A program made the translations under genes and the position numbers. The notes under the pieces were generated by a model. That model searched no databases. It was not told the DNA's origin and saw nothing but the letters and a program-made list of their open reading frames with translations. From Pseudomonas protegens CHA0 (lineage in GTDB: Bacteria; Pseudomonadota; Gammaproteobacteria; Pseudomonadales; Pseudomonadaceae), in contig NC_021237.1 of NCBI RefSeq assembly GCF_000397205.1, forward strand, positions 2,729,001 through 2,793,000: DNA of 64,000 nucleotides, in the 5' to 3' direction. Below are positions 1 to 8,167 of this stretch, one piece after another. Positions within the stretch are counted from its first letter, which is position 1; each line of letters begins with the position of its first letter.

Positions 1-310
1 CTGCGCTGGCTTCGCTCAGCAGTTGGCTCTTGCTGAACAGCTGCTTGGCACCCAGGTAGAACAGGTAGCCGGCACCGACGATCTTCACCGCGTTGAAAAT
101 CCATTCGGAACTGGCGATCAGTGCCCCGAGGCCGAGCATGGCCGCGGCAGACATGCAGAACAGCCCGCTGACATTGCCCAACGATGACCAGATAGTGGAC
201 TTGGCGCCGTAGGCCACGCTGTTGTGCAGCGCCACCAGGGTAGCGGGGCCGGGGCTGGCGATGGCGATGGCTGCCACCAGGGTGTAGGTCAGTATCGAGT
301 GAGCATCCAT
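1..310 (-). CDS. LysE/RhtB-family amino-acid exporter, cut by the window start
   Basis: Reading the minus strand from ATG at 310 gives MDAHSILTYTLVAAIAIASP followed by GPATL, the typical N-terminus of LysE/RhtB exporters with its conserved SPGP turn. At least two hydrophobic segments follow, including VKIVGAGYLFYLGAKQLF, the usual third helix of the family. Only about 103 of roughly 205 residues are present because the 3' half lies outside the window. The family exports amino acids or homoserine lactone-like molecules across the inner membrane; the substrate cannot be told. A second full-length member of the family lies at 17797-18411. Confidence 0.85.
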   Translation of the reverse strand, partial: MDAHSILTYTLVAAIAIASPGPATLVALHNSVAYGAKSTIWSSLGNVSGLFCMSAAAMLGLGALIASSEWIFNAVKIVGAGYLFYLGAKQLFSKSQLLSEASA

Positions 311-556
311 GGTCCGGACTCGTCTTGCAGAAAAAGGGGGCTTGATTCTATCGGGGCCAGGGCGAGCTGTATGCCAGAAATTGACGGCTTTATCGAAGGG
401 CGCGAACGGCGCAGGCCACCGCCTTCGAGGCGCATCGGTGCCCATTGTCAACCATTGCTGCAATCGATAGTTATCATCAAAAAGTGCAGGTTCCGTTTTT
501 CCGGCAAAGGAGGAAGATAGCGCTTACACCGTGCTTGCTGCAGAAGGAAACACCCG

Positions 557-1231
557 ATGAGAATCTCGACTCTAGTGACCCTTGTGGTGCTTTTGATCGC
601 GGGAACCGGGGCTTCTGCGGCCACCCTCGCCACTGACGACGCCTCCTGCCACTTCCTGCCCATGGCCGACAGCAGCACCGACCTGCAACACGCGCAGTCG
701 GTAGGCGTGCTGTACAGCGAAAACACCATCAGCACCCTGCAATACCTGGAGCACTACCATGCGGTGGCGCTCAACGGGGCGAAGAATGCCGGCCTCGATC
801 CGCGCATCAGCCAAGCCTTCGTCAACAGCTCGGACCCGAAACGGGCAATCGACTGGCTGATGGCTTCGCTGCAGAAGCATTTCGGTTCGGTGACCGTCTA
901 TGACAGCCTTGACGCGGTGGTCCAGGCCCACCCCGATGTGGTGGTGATGCTCGATACCTACAACCAGTTGGTGACCAAGCGCAACAGCAAGGTCGAGGCG
1001 CGCTTCATCGCCAAGTTCTATGACGCCAACCTGCAGTACATCGGCCAGGCAGCCGGGATCCAGGCCAAGGAACTGCCGTCGGTCTGGGTACGGGGCAAGG
1101 CGGCGCCGGAGATCGCTGCGCAGATCAACCAGCAGACCGAGTTGCAGGTCGATGCCCTGAAGCAGTTCGACGCATCGCTCAAGGCCCTGGTGAGCCAGGG
1201 CGAAGCGGGGCAGATGGCGGCCAACAAATGA
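557..1231 (+). CDS. Secreted protein of unknown function
   Basis: This 224-residue protein starts with a clear Sec signal peptide (MRISTLVTLVVLLIAGTGAS, cleavage probably near ASA-A at residues 19-22). The mature part alternates predicted helices and strands, with a segment AHPDVVVMLDTY near residue 130 that looks like a beta strand in an alpha/beta fold. One cysteine (CHFLP) sits near the mature N-terminus. A good ribosome-binding site (GAAGGAAACA) precedes the ATG. The gene stands alone and is followed by a strong terminator. I do not recognise the family; a periplasmic location is the only inference. Confidence 0.8.
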   Translation: MRISTLVTLVVLLIAGTGASAATLATDDASCHFLPMADSSTDLQHAQSVGVLYSENTISTLQYLEHYHAVALNGAKNAGLDPRISQAFVNSSDPKRAIDWLMASLQKHFGSVTVYDSLDAVVQAHPDVVVMLDTYNQLVTKRNSKVEARFIAKFYDANLQYIGQAAGIQAKELPSVWVRGKAAPEIAAQINQQTELQVDALKQFDASLKALVSQGEAGQMAANK

Positions 1232-1256
1232 GTTGCAGGCAGGCCTGATGAAAAAA

Positions 1257-1279
1257 AGCCCCGAATGTTCGGGGCTTTT
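1257..1279 (+). terminator. Rho-independent terminator after the secreted-protein gene
   Basis: AGCCCCGAA and TTCGGGGCT form a 9-bp stem with a very small loop. It is flanked by an A run (1251-1257) and followed by TTTT, so it can work in both directions. It lies 25 bases after the stop codon of the upstream plus-strand gene and faces the minus-strand gene ending at 1318. Confidence 0.9.
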
Positions 1280-1317
1280 GCTTTGTGCCTGGCCGGGGGC
1301 AGCCTGTGGCGCGGTGC

Positions 1318-1542
1318 CTAGGCCGAGGCCAGAACCCCCGCGACCAGCAGCGCTATGCCCAGGTACCAGCCCCAGAGAAAGGGCCGGGCTTGCGGGTCTT
1401 TCCTGGCGTAGACGTACACATAGAAGGGAATGAACAGGCTGAGGATGGCATTGCCCAAAGAATTCTTCAGGGCCACGCAGAAAATCGCGAACTGCATCGC
1501 CACCGTAAGTGCCAGCCCTGACAGGATCAGGAACATAACCAT
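1318..1542 (-). CDS. Small two-helix membrane protein
   Basis: This 74-residue protein has two hydrophobic stretches. One spans residues 1-24 (MVMFLILSGLALTVAMQFAI) and the other residues 55-72 (FLWGWYLGIALLVAGVLA). A short basic loop (YARKDPQARP) separates them. The start at 1542 has a weak purine-rich site (GCGAGAC) upstream. It runs towards the terminator shared with the gene ending at 1231. No family is recognised; it looks like one of the many small inner-membrane proteins of Pseudomonas. Confidence 0.6.
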   Translation of the reverse strand: MVMFLILSGLALTVAMQFAIFCVALKNSLGNAILSLFIPFYVYVYARKDPQARPFLWGWYLGIALLVAGVLASA

Positions 1543-1732
1543 TGAATCGTCTCGCTATCGAATGAAGGTCGGTCACCCCCTCTGGTGCGTCGCGGCCCGG
1601 ATGCGGGCAGCGGCGCGCCAGAGGGAGCGGTGTGACGGGTTATCGACACGGCGGTGCAAAGCAATAGGCAAGGGTGCCGTCATCGACCCTTCATTCACTT
1701 GCGAGCGTTCACTGCTGGTGCCAGGCCGGGTT

Positions 1733-2785
1733 TCAGGCGCCGTTGCCCAGGGACGCCATGTCGATCACGAAGCGGTAGCGCACATCGGCCCGTTCCATGC
1801 GTTCGAAGGCCTGGTTGATGTCCTGCATGGCGATCATTTCGCAGTCCGGGAGGATGTTCTTGCGCGCGCAGAAGTCGAGCATTTCCTGGGTCTGGGCGAT
1901 GCCGCCGATGGGTGAACCGGCCAGCCGGCGCCGGCCCAGGAGCATGGGCAGGGTCAGTTGTTCGTCGATCGGCCCGACCTGGCCGACGATCACCAGGGTG
2001 CAGTCGATGTCCAGCAGGGGCATGTAGGGCGAGACGTCGTGGCGCACCGGAATGGTGTCGATGATCAGGTCGAAGTTCGACTGGGCGCGGGCCATGGCCT
2101 GCGGGTCGCTGGACACCAGCAGTGCATCGGCGCCCAGGGCCAGGGCGTCGGCGCGCTTGTCGGCGCTGCGGCTGAGGACCGTGACCTTGGCTCCCATGCC
2201 CACCGCCAGCTTGACCGCCATGTGCCCCAGGCCACCGAGGCCGATGACCCCGACCCGGCTGCCGGGCCCGACATTCCAGGTGCGCAGCGGCGAATAGGTG
2301 GTGATGCCGGCGCACAGCAGCGGCGCGGCCTTGGCCAGCTCCAGGCCCTCGGGCACCCGCAGGACGAATTCTTCGCGCACCACCAGGTGCTTGGAATAGC
2401 CGCCGTAGGTCACCTCGCGGGTGATGCGGTCCAGGCCGTTGTAGGTCTGGGTATTGTGCTCGCGGCACATCTGTTCTTCGCCCTTGCGGCACTGGTCGCA
2501 CACCTGGCAGGAGTCCACCATGCAGCCGACGGCGACGCTGTCGCCGACCTTGTACTGCTTGACCTCGGGGCCGACGGCGGTGACCCGGCCGACGATCTCG
2601 TGGCCCGGGACCATGGGGTAGCGGCTGGCGCCCCAGTCGTTGCGCGCCTGGTGCAGGTCGGAGTGGCAGACCCCGCAATAGAGGATTTCCATCGCCACAT
2701 CGTTGGCGCGCAGGGCGCGACGCTGGAAGGTGAAAGGCGCCAGGGGAACCCCGGCGGACTGCGCTGCGTAACCGAAGGTTTGCAT
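1733..2785 (-). CDS. Zinc-dependent NAD(P) alcohol dehydrogenase (cinnamyl-alcohol-dehydrogenase/YahK type)
   Basis: This 350-residue medium-chain dehydrogenase oxidises alcohols or, more often in this subfamily, reduces aldehydes with NADPH. Catalytic zinc ligands are visible as C40 (CGVCHSD) and H62-E63 (GHE). The structural-zinc lobe CQVCDQCRKGEEQMC follows near residues 93-107. The Rossmann motif GLGGLGHMAVKLA lies near 175-188. The pattern WGASRYPMVPGHE is characteristic of YahK/CAD-type enzymes. I chose ATG 2785 because the longer frame adds 40 residues unlike the family. It is monocistronic, and the natural substrate is unknown. Confidence 0.93.
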   Translation of the reverse strand: MQTFGYAAQSAGVPLAPFTFQRRALRANDVAMEILYCGVCHSDLHQARNDWGASRYPMVPGHEIVGRVTAVGPEVKQYKVGDSVAVGCMVDSCQVCDQCRKGEEQMCREHNTQTYNGLDRITREVTYGGYSKHLVVREEFVLRVPEGLELAKAAPLLCAGITTYSPLRTWNVGPGSRVGVIGLGGLGHMAVKLAVGMGAKVTVLSRSADKRADALALGADALLVSSDPQAMARAQSNFDLIIDTIPVRHDVSPYMPLLDIDCTLVIVGQVGPIDEQLTLPMLLGRRRLAGSPIGGIAQTQEMLDFCARKNILPDCEMIAMQDINQAFERMERADVRYRFVIDMASLGNGA

Positions 2786-2999
2786 GATCAGCGTTCCTGT
2801 GTGAGGGAGAGCGAATGATCCGAAGGCAGGGCTACAAGCATAGAAGCCCCGGGCGCACCGTGAGGACGGCCGACCGATGGTTGTGCGGGCCAACCGGCCT
2901 TGCACCGCAAAGGCCGGTGCGAGTAAGTGGCGCTCCTTCGTTGTCCTGGGGGCCCGGTTGCAGCTTCAGGGCGTGGCAGCCACGCCCCGGGCACTGGGC

Positions 3000-3851
3000 T
3001 CAGGGCGCGCCGAACATCGCGGTCCAGTAAATGCCGGCATCGCTTTTCGGGTCCACCGCGTAGGCCGCGCCCAGCTCGCTGTAGGCCGGGTTCATCAGGT
3101 TGGCGCAATGCCCGGGGCTGGCCAGCCAGCCGTCCACCACCTTGCGCACCGTGTCCTGGCCGGCGGCGATATTCTCGCCCACCTGCTGGCCGGCATAGCC
3201 TGCCAGTTCCGCGCGGTCACCCGGGGTGCGGCCGTCATGGTCCTTGTGGTCGAAGTAGTTCTGGTTGGCCATGGCCCGGCTGTGTTCCTCGGCGGTGGTG
3301 CCTAGGGTGGCGTTCCAGGCCAGGGGCGCGGTGGCGGCAAAACCCTGGCCACCGCATTGCCGGGGCTGGCCGCGGGCACTGTTGATCTGCGCGAGCAGTT
3401 GCTGGCCCTCGGCCTGCCAGTCCCCCAGGCGCGCGGACAGCAGCGGTCGCGCGAGCACGATGCGCCACTGGTTGGCCTGGCGATTGACACCGATATCGAC
3501 GAACTGCGGGTCCAGCACCACCTGGCAGAAGCTCTCGCGTACCGCCTGCATCGCCGCCTGGGCATCCCGGGGGCCGGAGAGGCTGATGGCCTGCACGTTG
3601 ACCATGGGGTATGCCGCCCGGGCCAGGGCCTGCTGCAGGTCACCGACGTTGTCCACCGGCAGGATCAGCCGTGGGTCGCCGGTCAGCGGCGGCAGCTCCG
3701 AGGAGGCCTGGTTGGCGCAGCGTTGCGGCTGGCTGCGGTAGGCGTTGATCGATTCGATCAGTTGCGACTGGTCGTCGGCGACGGCGCCGGTGGCCGCCAG
3801 CAAGCCCAGGGCCAGGGCTGTGGCGGGCAAGAACAGTGAGCGCATGGGCAT
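3000..3851 (-). CDS. Secreted CAP-domain (SCP/PR-1-like) protein
   Basis: The 283-residue product has a signal peptide (residues 1-25, ending near AVADD). The C-terminal half, about residues 150-283, is a CAP domain: AEEHSRAMANQNYFDHKDHD, then GENIAAGQDTVRKVVDGW, then SPGHCANLMNPAYSELGAAY. The His and Glu of the CAP cavity are present (EHS, GENIA, GHC). The N-terminal third is an extra region containing a second INAYRSQPQRC-like repeat of the CAP start, which suggests a degenerate duplicate. GGGAG six bases before ATG 3851 supports the start. Bacterial CAP proteins are extracytoplasmic; their activity is mostly unknown. Confidence 0.88.
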   Translation of the reverse strand: MPMRSLFLPATALALGLLAATGAVADDQSQLIESINAYRSQPQRCANQASSELPPLTGDPRLILPVDNVGDLQQALARAAYPMVNVQAISLSGPRDAQAAMQAVRESFCQVVLDPQFVDIGVNRQANQWRIVLARPLLSARLGDWQAEGQQLLAQINSARGQPRQCGGQGFAATAPLAWNATLGTTAEEHSRAMANQNYFDHKDHDGRTPGDRAELAGYAGQQVGENIAAGQDTVRKVVDGWLASPGHCANLMNPAYSELGAAYAVDPKSDAGIYWTAMFGAP

Positions 3852-3945
3852 GCAAGTCTCCCGGGAATTGGACAGCGCCCATGATGCACCCGGCGCCGGG
3901 GCATTTCATCCGCCGGTGGATGAAATCGGTGTTAGCCGCTGCGCC

Positions 3946-4641
3946 TCAATGGAAGTCGTAGTACAGCGCCCATTCGCCGCTGGCGGGGTGTTTCCAGAAC
4001 ATCAGGCTGCCGCCGTGCACCACGTTGAGTCCGATCTTGGCGTCGGAGGAAATCTGCATCACGAATTCGAAGCCGTCCCCGACATCGATTCCCGACTGGC
4101 AGAACGAGGGGTAGCCCCCGAGCTTGTGCTGGTAGCAATGATTCACCAGGTCGTAGTAGCACTCGATCTGCCCGGAGTTTTCCAGTTCGAGGATTTCCCG
4201 CTCCAGGTCCTCCGGCACGCCACCGCCGTCCCACAGCGGAAAGTCCGCGGGCACTGCCTCGGGCTTGAGCGGGAAGGGCTTGAGAAAGGCCCCGGGGGCA
4301 GTCAGGTCCTTGCGCACCAGCACATCCTCGGCACGGTACTCGCGAATCAGCCAGCGCTCGCCCATGGGTTCCAGGGGCTCGGGAAAGGGGTTGGCGACGA
4401 ACACCGTGAGCACCCGCACGCCTTCCAGCAGCGGGCTGTGGAAGGGCAGCGCCGGCAGATAGAGCTGGGCGAACGGCAGCAGGGTTTCCCCGGCGCTGTT
4501 GCGCGGCAGCTCTTCATCCTCGCGAAACATAAAGACCCGGCCCAGCCAGCTTTCCTCGTCGCTGCCGGAGGGGCGAAAACCGCCGGGAATCAATTGCAGC
4601 GCCGGCTTGGCCAGGCGGCGCTGGATTTCCTGAATGTCCAT
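3946..4641 (-). CDS. DUF1963 (YwqG-like) protein
   Basis: This 231-residue cytoplasmic protein has no signal or membrane segment. It shows the features of the DUF1963/YwqG family: an N-terminal LPFAQLYLPALPF strand region and a C-terminal MQISSDAKIGLNVVHGGSLM segment with a final aromatic strand (WALYYDFH). The family's biochemical role is not known. Members occur both as stand-alone genes and beside toxin genes. No toxin gene neighbours it here. Confidence 0.75.
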   Translation of the reverse strand: MDIQEIQRRLAKPALQLIPGGFRPSGSDEESWLGRVFMFREDEELPRNSAGETLLPFAQLYLPALPFHSPLLEGVRVLTVFVANPFPEPLEPMGERWLIREYRAEDVLVRKDLTAPGAFLKPFPLKPEAVPADFPLWDGGGVPEDLEREILELENSGQIECYYDLVNHCYQHKLGGYPSFCQSGIDVGDGFEFVMQISSDAKIGLNVVHGGSLMFWKHPASGEWALYYDFH

Positions 4642-4720
4642 GGTCAGGGCAGGTGTCCTGTTCGAAAGAAAGGGAGCGGCAATGTATCAAAAGTCCTCTT
4701 GCCTGGGGACCGTGGTGGGC

Positions 4721-5695
4721 TCAGCGCAATTGCCTCGGAGTGGCGTTGAGCAACTTGCGCATCAGCCGGCGCAGGGCCGTGGCGTCCTGGTATCCCACCT
4801 GCTCGGCCACGCGCTCCACCGAATATTTGCTGCTTTGCAACAGAGCCCTCGCCCGGTTCAGTTGCACATTCTGGATCAGGCGCAAGCTGCTGTGGCCGGT
4901 GACCTTGCGTATCTGGCGACCCAGGGTCCGTTCGGACATGCTGAACTGTGCGGCCAGTTCGCCGACGCTGGGCAGGTTTGGCAAGCCGGCTTCGATATGG
5001 GCGGTAAGCCGGCTGATCAGGGTGCTGCCCTGGGCCATCATTGCCGGTACCCGAAACGGTGCCTGCAATTGCCGCCGATCAATCAGCAGCGTCTGCCCCA
5101 CCGCGTCTGCCAAGCTCGTGCCGAAACGGCTGCGCAGCAGATGCAGCATCAAATCCGATTGGCCAAATGCTGCTCCGGCGGTGGTTAGCGGAGGGTCGAC
5201 CACAACCATCTGGTCCGGATCCACCTTGGTGTCGACGGCCCACTCTTGCAGCAGCGGCGCCAACCACCAGGAGGTCGTAACCCGGCGCCCGGGCAGGAGC
5301 CCGGCGGCCTGCAACAGGAAAACGGCGGAACAGGATGCCGCCACTTCGCCTCCGAGTTCCAGATGATCGCGCAATGCATCCAGCAACGGGGCAATGTCTG
5401 CTTGCAGCAGGCGCTGGGCGATGGCCTCGGGGGTGTCAATGCCCAGCCCCGGCACTATCCAGCAGGACCGATCATCGTCCCTGGCATCCAGGGCCTCGAC
5501 CTCGAGCAGCAGGCCCTGGCCCAGGGCTACCTGGCCAGCCTGCAAGGCACAAACCCGCCAGCGCGGAGCCCCGAGCCCCAGGCGTGGGGCCAGCAGCGCG
5601 GCGCTGGAAAGCATGTCCAGGGTCAGGGCGACGCTGGAGGCAAAGGAACCGGGTAGGAGCAAGACGGTGAAATCGTTCATTGGCGGATTATGCAT
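4721..5695 (-). CDS. GlxA-type transcriptional regulator (DJ-1/PfpI domain plus AraC HTH)
   Basis: The 324-residue protein has an N-terminal DJ-1/PfpI-like sensor domain, about residues 8-190. It includes VAASCSAVFLLQAAGLLPGR, where a cysteine sits at the nucleophile-elbow position, and RRVTTSWWLAPLL. A C-terminal AraC helix-turn-helix pair spans about 225-324 (SVGELAAQFSMSERTLGRQI, then RARALLQSSKYSVERVAEQV). Such regulators often control amine or amino-acid catabolism. The divergent tautomerase gene starts 84 bases away and may be a target. Start 5680 (MNDFTV) is an alternative that fits family N-termini equally well. Confidence 0.9.
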   Translation of the reverse strand: MHNPPMNDFTVLLLPGSFASSVALTLDMLSSAALLAPRLGLGAPRWRVCALQAGQVALGQGLLLEVEALDARDDDRSCWIVPGLGIDTPEAIAQRLLQADIAPLLDALRDHLELGGEVAASCSAVFLLQAAGLLPGRRVTTSWWLAPLLQEWAVDTKVDPDQMVVVDPPLTTAGAAFGQSDLMLHLLRSRFGTSLADAVGQTLLIDRRQLQAPFRVPAMMAQGSTLISRLTAHIEAGLPNLPSVGELAAQFSMSERTLGRQIRKVTGHSSLRLIQNVQLNRARALLQSSKYSVERVAEQVGYQDATALRRLMRKLLNATPRQLR

Positions 5696-5778
5696 GAAAG
5701 ATGTCGAATCGGTCGCTGTTGGCCAGGGATGAGCACAGGCTCAATAGCCGCTCCTTTTCTGTGTAAGTGGTGATGCCG

Positions 5779-6234
5779 ATGCCTAATATTCTGATCAAGA
5801 TCCCCCAGGGCGCTTTCGATGCCCGGCAGCGTGCCAAGGTCTTGCAAGAGGTTACCCAAGTGGCCCTGACGGTGGAGCAAATAGGTGATGACCCCCGTCA
5901 GCGGGCGTTGTGCTGGGTACTGCTGGAAGAGCTGGCGCCGGGCTTCTGGAGTTGTGGAGGTGCCGACTCCAGTGCCCAGGCGGTTCCTTGCATGGTCCGG
6001 GTCAAGGTCCCGGCGGGCGTGCTCGATGCTGCCCAGCGCCAGGCCTATGTCGAGGGCTTGCATCAGGCGCTGGCCGCCTGTCTGGCAGAGGACGATCCGC
6101 GAATGCTGATGACCTCGATCCTGCTGGATGACGTGGCTGATGGCACCTGGGGGGCTAACGGTTCGTTGTGGCGGCTGGCGGATTTTGCCCGAGCGGCGGG
6201 CTATCGGCACCTGTCCCACCTGCATACGCGATAG
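5779..6234 (+). CDS. Tautomerase-superfamily protein (4-oxalocrotonate/MIF-like)
   Basis: The start chosen gives MPNILIKIPQGAF. Removal of Met exposes the N-terminal proline that is the catalytic base in tautomerases. Two tandem beta-alpha-beta units are visible, residues 1-60 and 75-140 (VPCMVRVKVPAGVLDAAQRQ), as in the longer MIF/CHMI-type members. In-frame starts at 5767 (GTG) and 5773 (ATG) are possible. The one at 5773 would also leave Pro at position 2, so the exact start is uncertain. It is divergent from the GlxA-type regulator. The substrate is not predictable. Confidence 0.8.
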   Translation: MPNILIKIPQGAFDARQRAKVLQEVTQVALTVEQIGDDPRQRALCWVLLEELAPGFWSCGGADSSAQAVPCMVRVKVPAGVLDAAQRQAYVEGLHQALAACLAEDDPRMLMTSILLDDVADGTWGANGSLWRLADFARAAGYRHLSHLHTR

Positions 6235-6261
6235 TTCCGACCGCCTTCCCAGGCCCTCGGC

Positions 6262-6756
6262 TCAGGCGTCTCTACCGTGAGCCGCTGCCGCGAGCTGGCT
6301 GGTATCGACCCGCACGAAGACCGAATCGCCAATGGCGGTCAGCACATCGCCGGCATACACCTCGCAGATCACCTGGCTCTTGCGGCCTACTTCACCCTCG
6401 ACCCTGGCGCGCAGGGTCAGGGGCACGCCCATGGGGGTGGGCTTGATGAACTTGATGCCCAGGTTGCCGGTGACGCAGTCGATGCGTGGCAGGCTGCCGG
6501 GCTCGCGCTGTTCGTTGCGGTAGTGGTAGGCCATGGCGGTCCAGTTGGAGTGGCAGTCCACCAGCATGGCGATCAGGCCGCCGTAGACCAGGTCCGGCCA
6601 GCCGCAGTACTTGGCGTCGGGCAGGTGCTCGGCCACCACGTGCACACCGTCCTCGTGCCAGTGGCTCTTGATGTGCAGGCCGTGATGGTTGCTGCTGCCG
6701 CAGCCGAAGCACACGCCTTCGGGGGCGGTGGTGTCTTGCAGTGAGGTCGGGTGCAT
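6262..6756 (-). CDS. PaaI-type hotdog thioesterase
   Basis: This 164-residue hotdog-fold protein contains CFGCGSSNHHGLHIKSHW, the typical entry of this thioesterase branch. YGGLIAMLVDCHSNWTAMAY follows, the central hotdog helix with an acidic residue and an HS pair. The C-terminal strands include LTLRARVEGEVGRKSQVICE. The family hydrolyses acyl-CoA thioesters in the cytoplasm. I chose ATG 6756 because the longer frame adds 78 residues of shadow-like sequence. A physiological substrate cannot be assigned. Confidence 0.88.
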   Translation of the reverse strand: MHPTSLQDTTAPEGVCFGCGSSNHHGLHIKSHWHEDGVHVVAEHLPDAKYCGWPDLVYGGLIAMLVDCHSNWTAMAYHYRNEQREPGSLPRIDCVTGNLGIKFIKPTPMGVPLTLRARVEGEVGRKSQVICEVYAGDVLTAIGDSVFVRVDTSQLAAAAHGRDA

Positions 6757-6860
6757 GGTTGTTCCTTGTTGTTCTTGGGGGCGCGGCGCCGGGTGCTTTC
6801 CCGGCGTTGCAGCGCAGCATCCTATCCAATTTGCCTGAACGATCGAAGGACGGATTGCAG

Positions 6861-7448
6861 CTAGCTGGGGTAGTGCATGGTCAGCACGGCCCAGCGCAGG
6901 TTCTCGACCCCGGGTACTTCGCCAATATCGCGGGAGGCGTGTTCGACCCAGCCGGTGTATTCCTCGACCGCCTCCAGATGCTTTGTCCATTTATCCTCTG
7001 TGAAGCCGACGCCGAAGATGATCACGCTGCCGCTGGCGACCTTTTCTTCCTTGGCCTTCAGGCGTGTCATGTACCAGTAGTCGTCCGATGCCGAGATGAA
7101 CAACTTGCCTTGGTTGGCGTTGGCAAAGGGCGCCTTGAGTTCGATGAAGTGGAAGCGCTGCTTGTCTGCGTCGCGGATCCACAGGTCACATTGCTTATGG
7201 TGAATGTCCATGTCGGACCAGCGCTGGTCCAGGGCGACCTTGTATTCCACGCCCACGTCGCCGAGCCAGCCGTCGCGTGGCCCGGCCAACCCCCGGTGCT
7301 GGATCAGCCAGAAATAGAATTCGAACTTCAGCCAGCCCTCGAAACCATTGCCGAGCACGCTGAGGGCCGAGGGAAGGTGCGGGCGCTCCTGTTCCCAGGA
7401 CTTCAGGAACGCGCGGAACTCTGTTGCAACACTGTCGATACCTGGCAT
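6861..7448 (-). CDS. Unknown protein with a PD-(D/E)XK nuclease-like motif
   Basis: The start at 7448 has a strong AAAGGA site five bases upstream; the alternative at 7502 has none. The 195-residue product contains CDLWIRDADK and then FHFIELKAP. This gives Asp88 followed 15 residues later by Glu103-Leu-Lys105, the D...ExK spacing of the PD-(D/E)XK fold, with an upstream helix EGWLKFEFYFWLIQH. There is no DNA-binding domain or methylase partner, and no signal or membrane segment. Many proteins of this fold are not active nucleases. The function is unknown and the fold assignment is inference. Confidence 0.7.
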   Translation of the reverse strand: MPGIDSVATEFRAFLKSWEQERPHLPSALSVLGNGFEGWLKFEFYFWLIQHRGLAGPRDGWLGDVGVEYKVALDQRWSDMDIHHKQCDLWIRDADKQRFHFIELKAPFANANQGKLFISASDDYWYMTRLKAKEEKVASGSVIIFGVGFTEDKWTKHLEAVEEYTGWVEHASRDIGEVPGVENLRWAVLTMHYPS

Positions 7449-8167
7449 GGCCGTCCTTTGCAGCAAATGGGTGAAGGTGGTGTTGTGGCGCGGTGCCATC
7501 ATGCATCAAGGTCGCCTCTTGGCGAAGGCGCATTTGCCGCTGTGAATGAGGGGCGGCCAGCGTCGTTGTGACGCATTGATTGCGGCAGGTGTCGTACAGC
7601 GTCGAGGTTTTCCCGGGCGGGCGGCTCGTGGCTCCGGCCAAGACAGGCTGATGCCGTAATGATATTCTTGCGCTGAATCGGTTCATCGTTTGTGCAGAAA
7701 TACCTTACCCGTGCTTAGCTTCAAGTGGCCTGTTCGGGTCCCTTGCAAGGCTGTGGGAGTGTCTGCACGACCCCGCCGAATGTAATGTCAGGCAGTGTTC
7801 GTTTACCTCTTTGGTTGAACCCGACCCCTAATTTCCTGTTGGCCCCCGCAGTTGCGGGCGTCATTCTTGTTCGTCCGGCAGTTTGCGACGCGCAAGGTCG
7901 GGCAGGGGGAAACTGCCTGTTGGTTGCGTCCCGTGACGTGCCCTGAGAAACACTGTCACTCAAGTAGCTGAAGCCAAGAACGACAAGAAGTCAGCGCCGG
8001 AGCGATATAAAACTGAGGTCGAGCCTGTCTCGTCGGCCTTGTGTGCCCACCCTCCAGTTCTTTTGAATGTGTTGGTCCAGGACCTGCGAAATGACTGTTT
8101 CGCAATCACCGGAGTACGCAGGATCGAGGATGGGGCGGCGGATGGCGTTCTATCGTAGGTACTCAGA
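7449..8167. other. Non-coding stretch upstream of mqo
   Basis: I see no convincing gene here: the open frames lack family features and ribosome-binding sites. The part nearest mqo carries an inverted repeat TGCGAAA/TTTCGCA at 8085-8104 with a 6-base spacer, about 65 bases before the mqo start. The segment should contain the mqo promoter and possibly a long 5' leader. I cannot identify a known riboswitch or small RNA in it. Confidence 0.5.
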
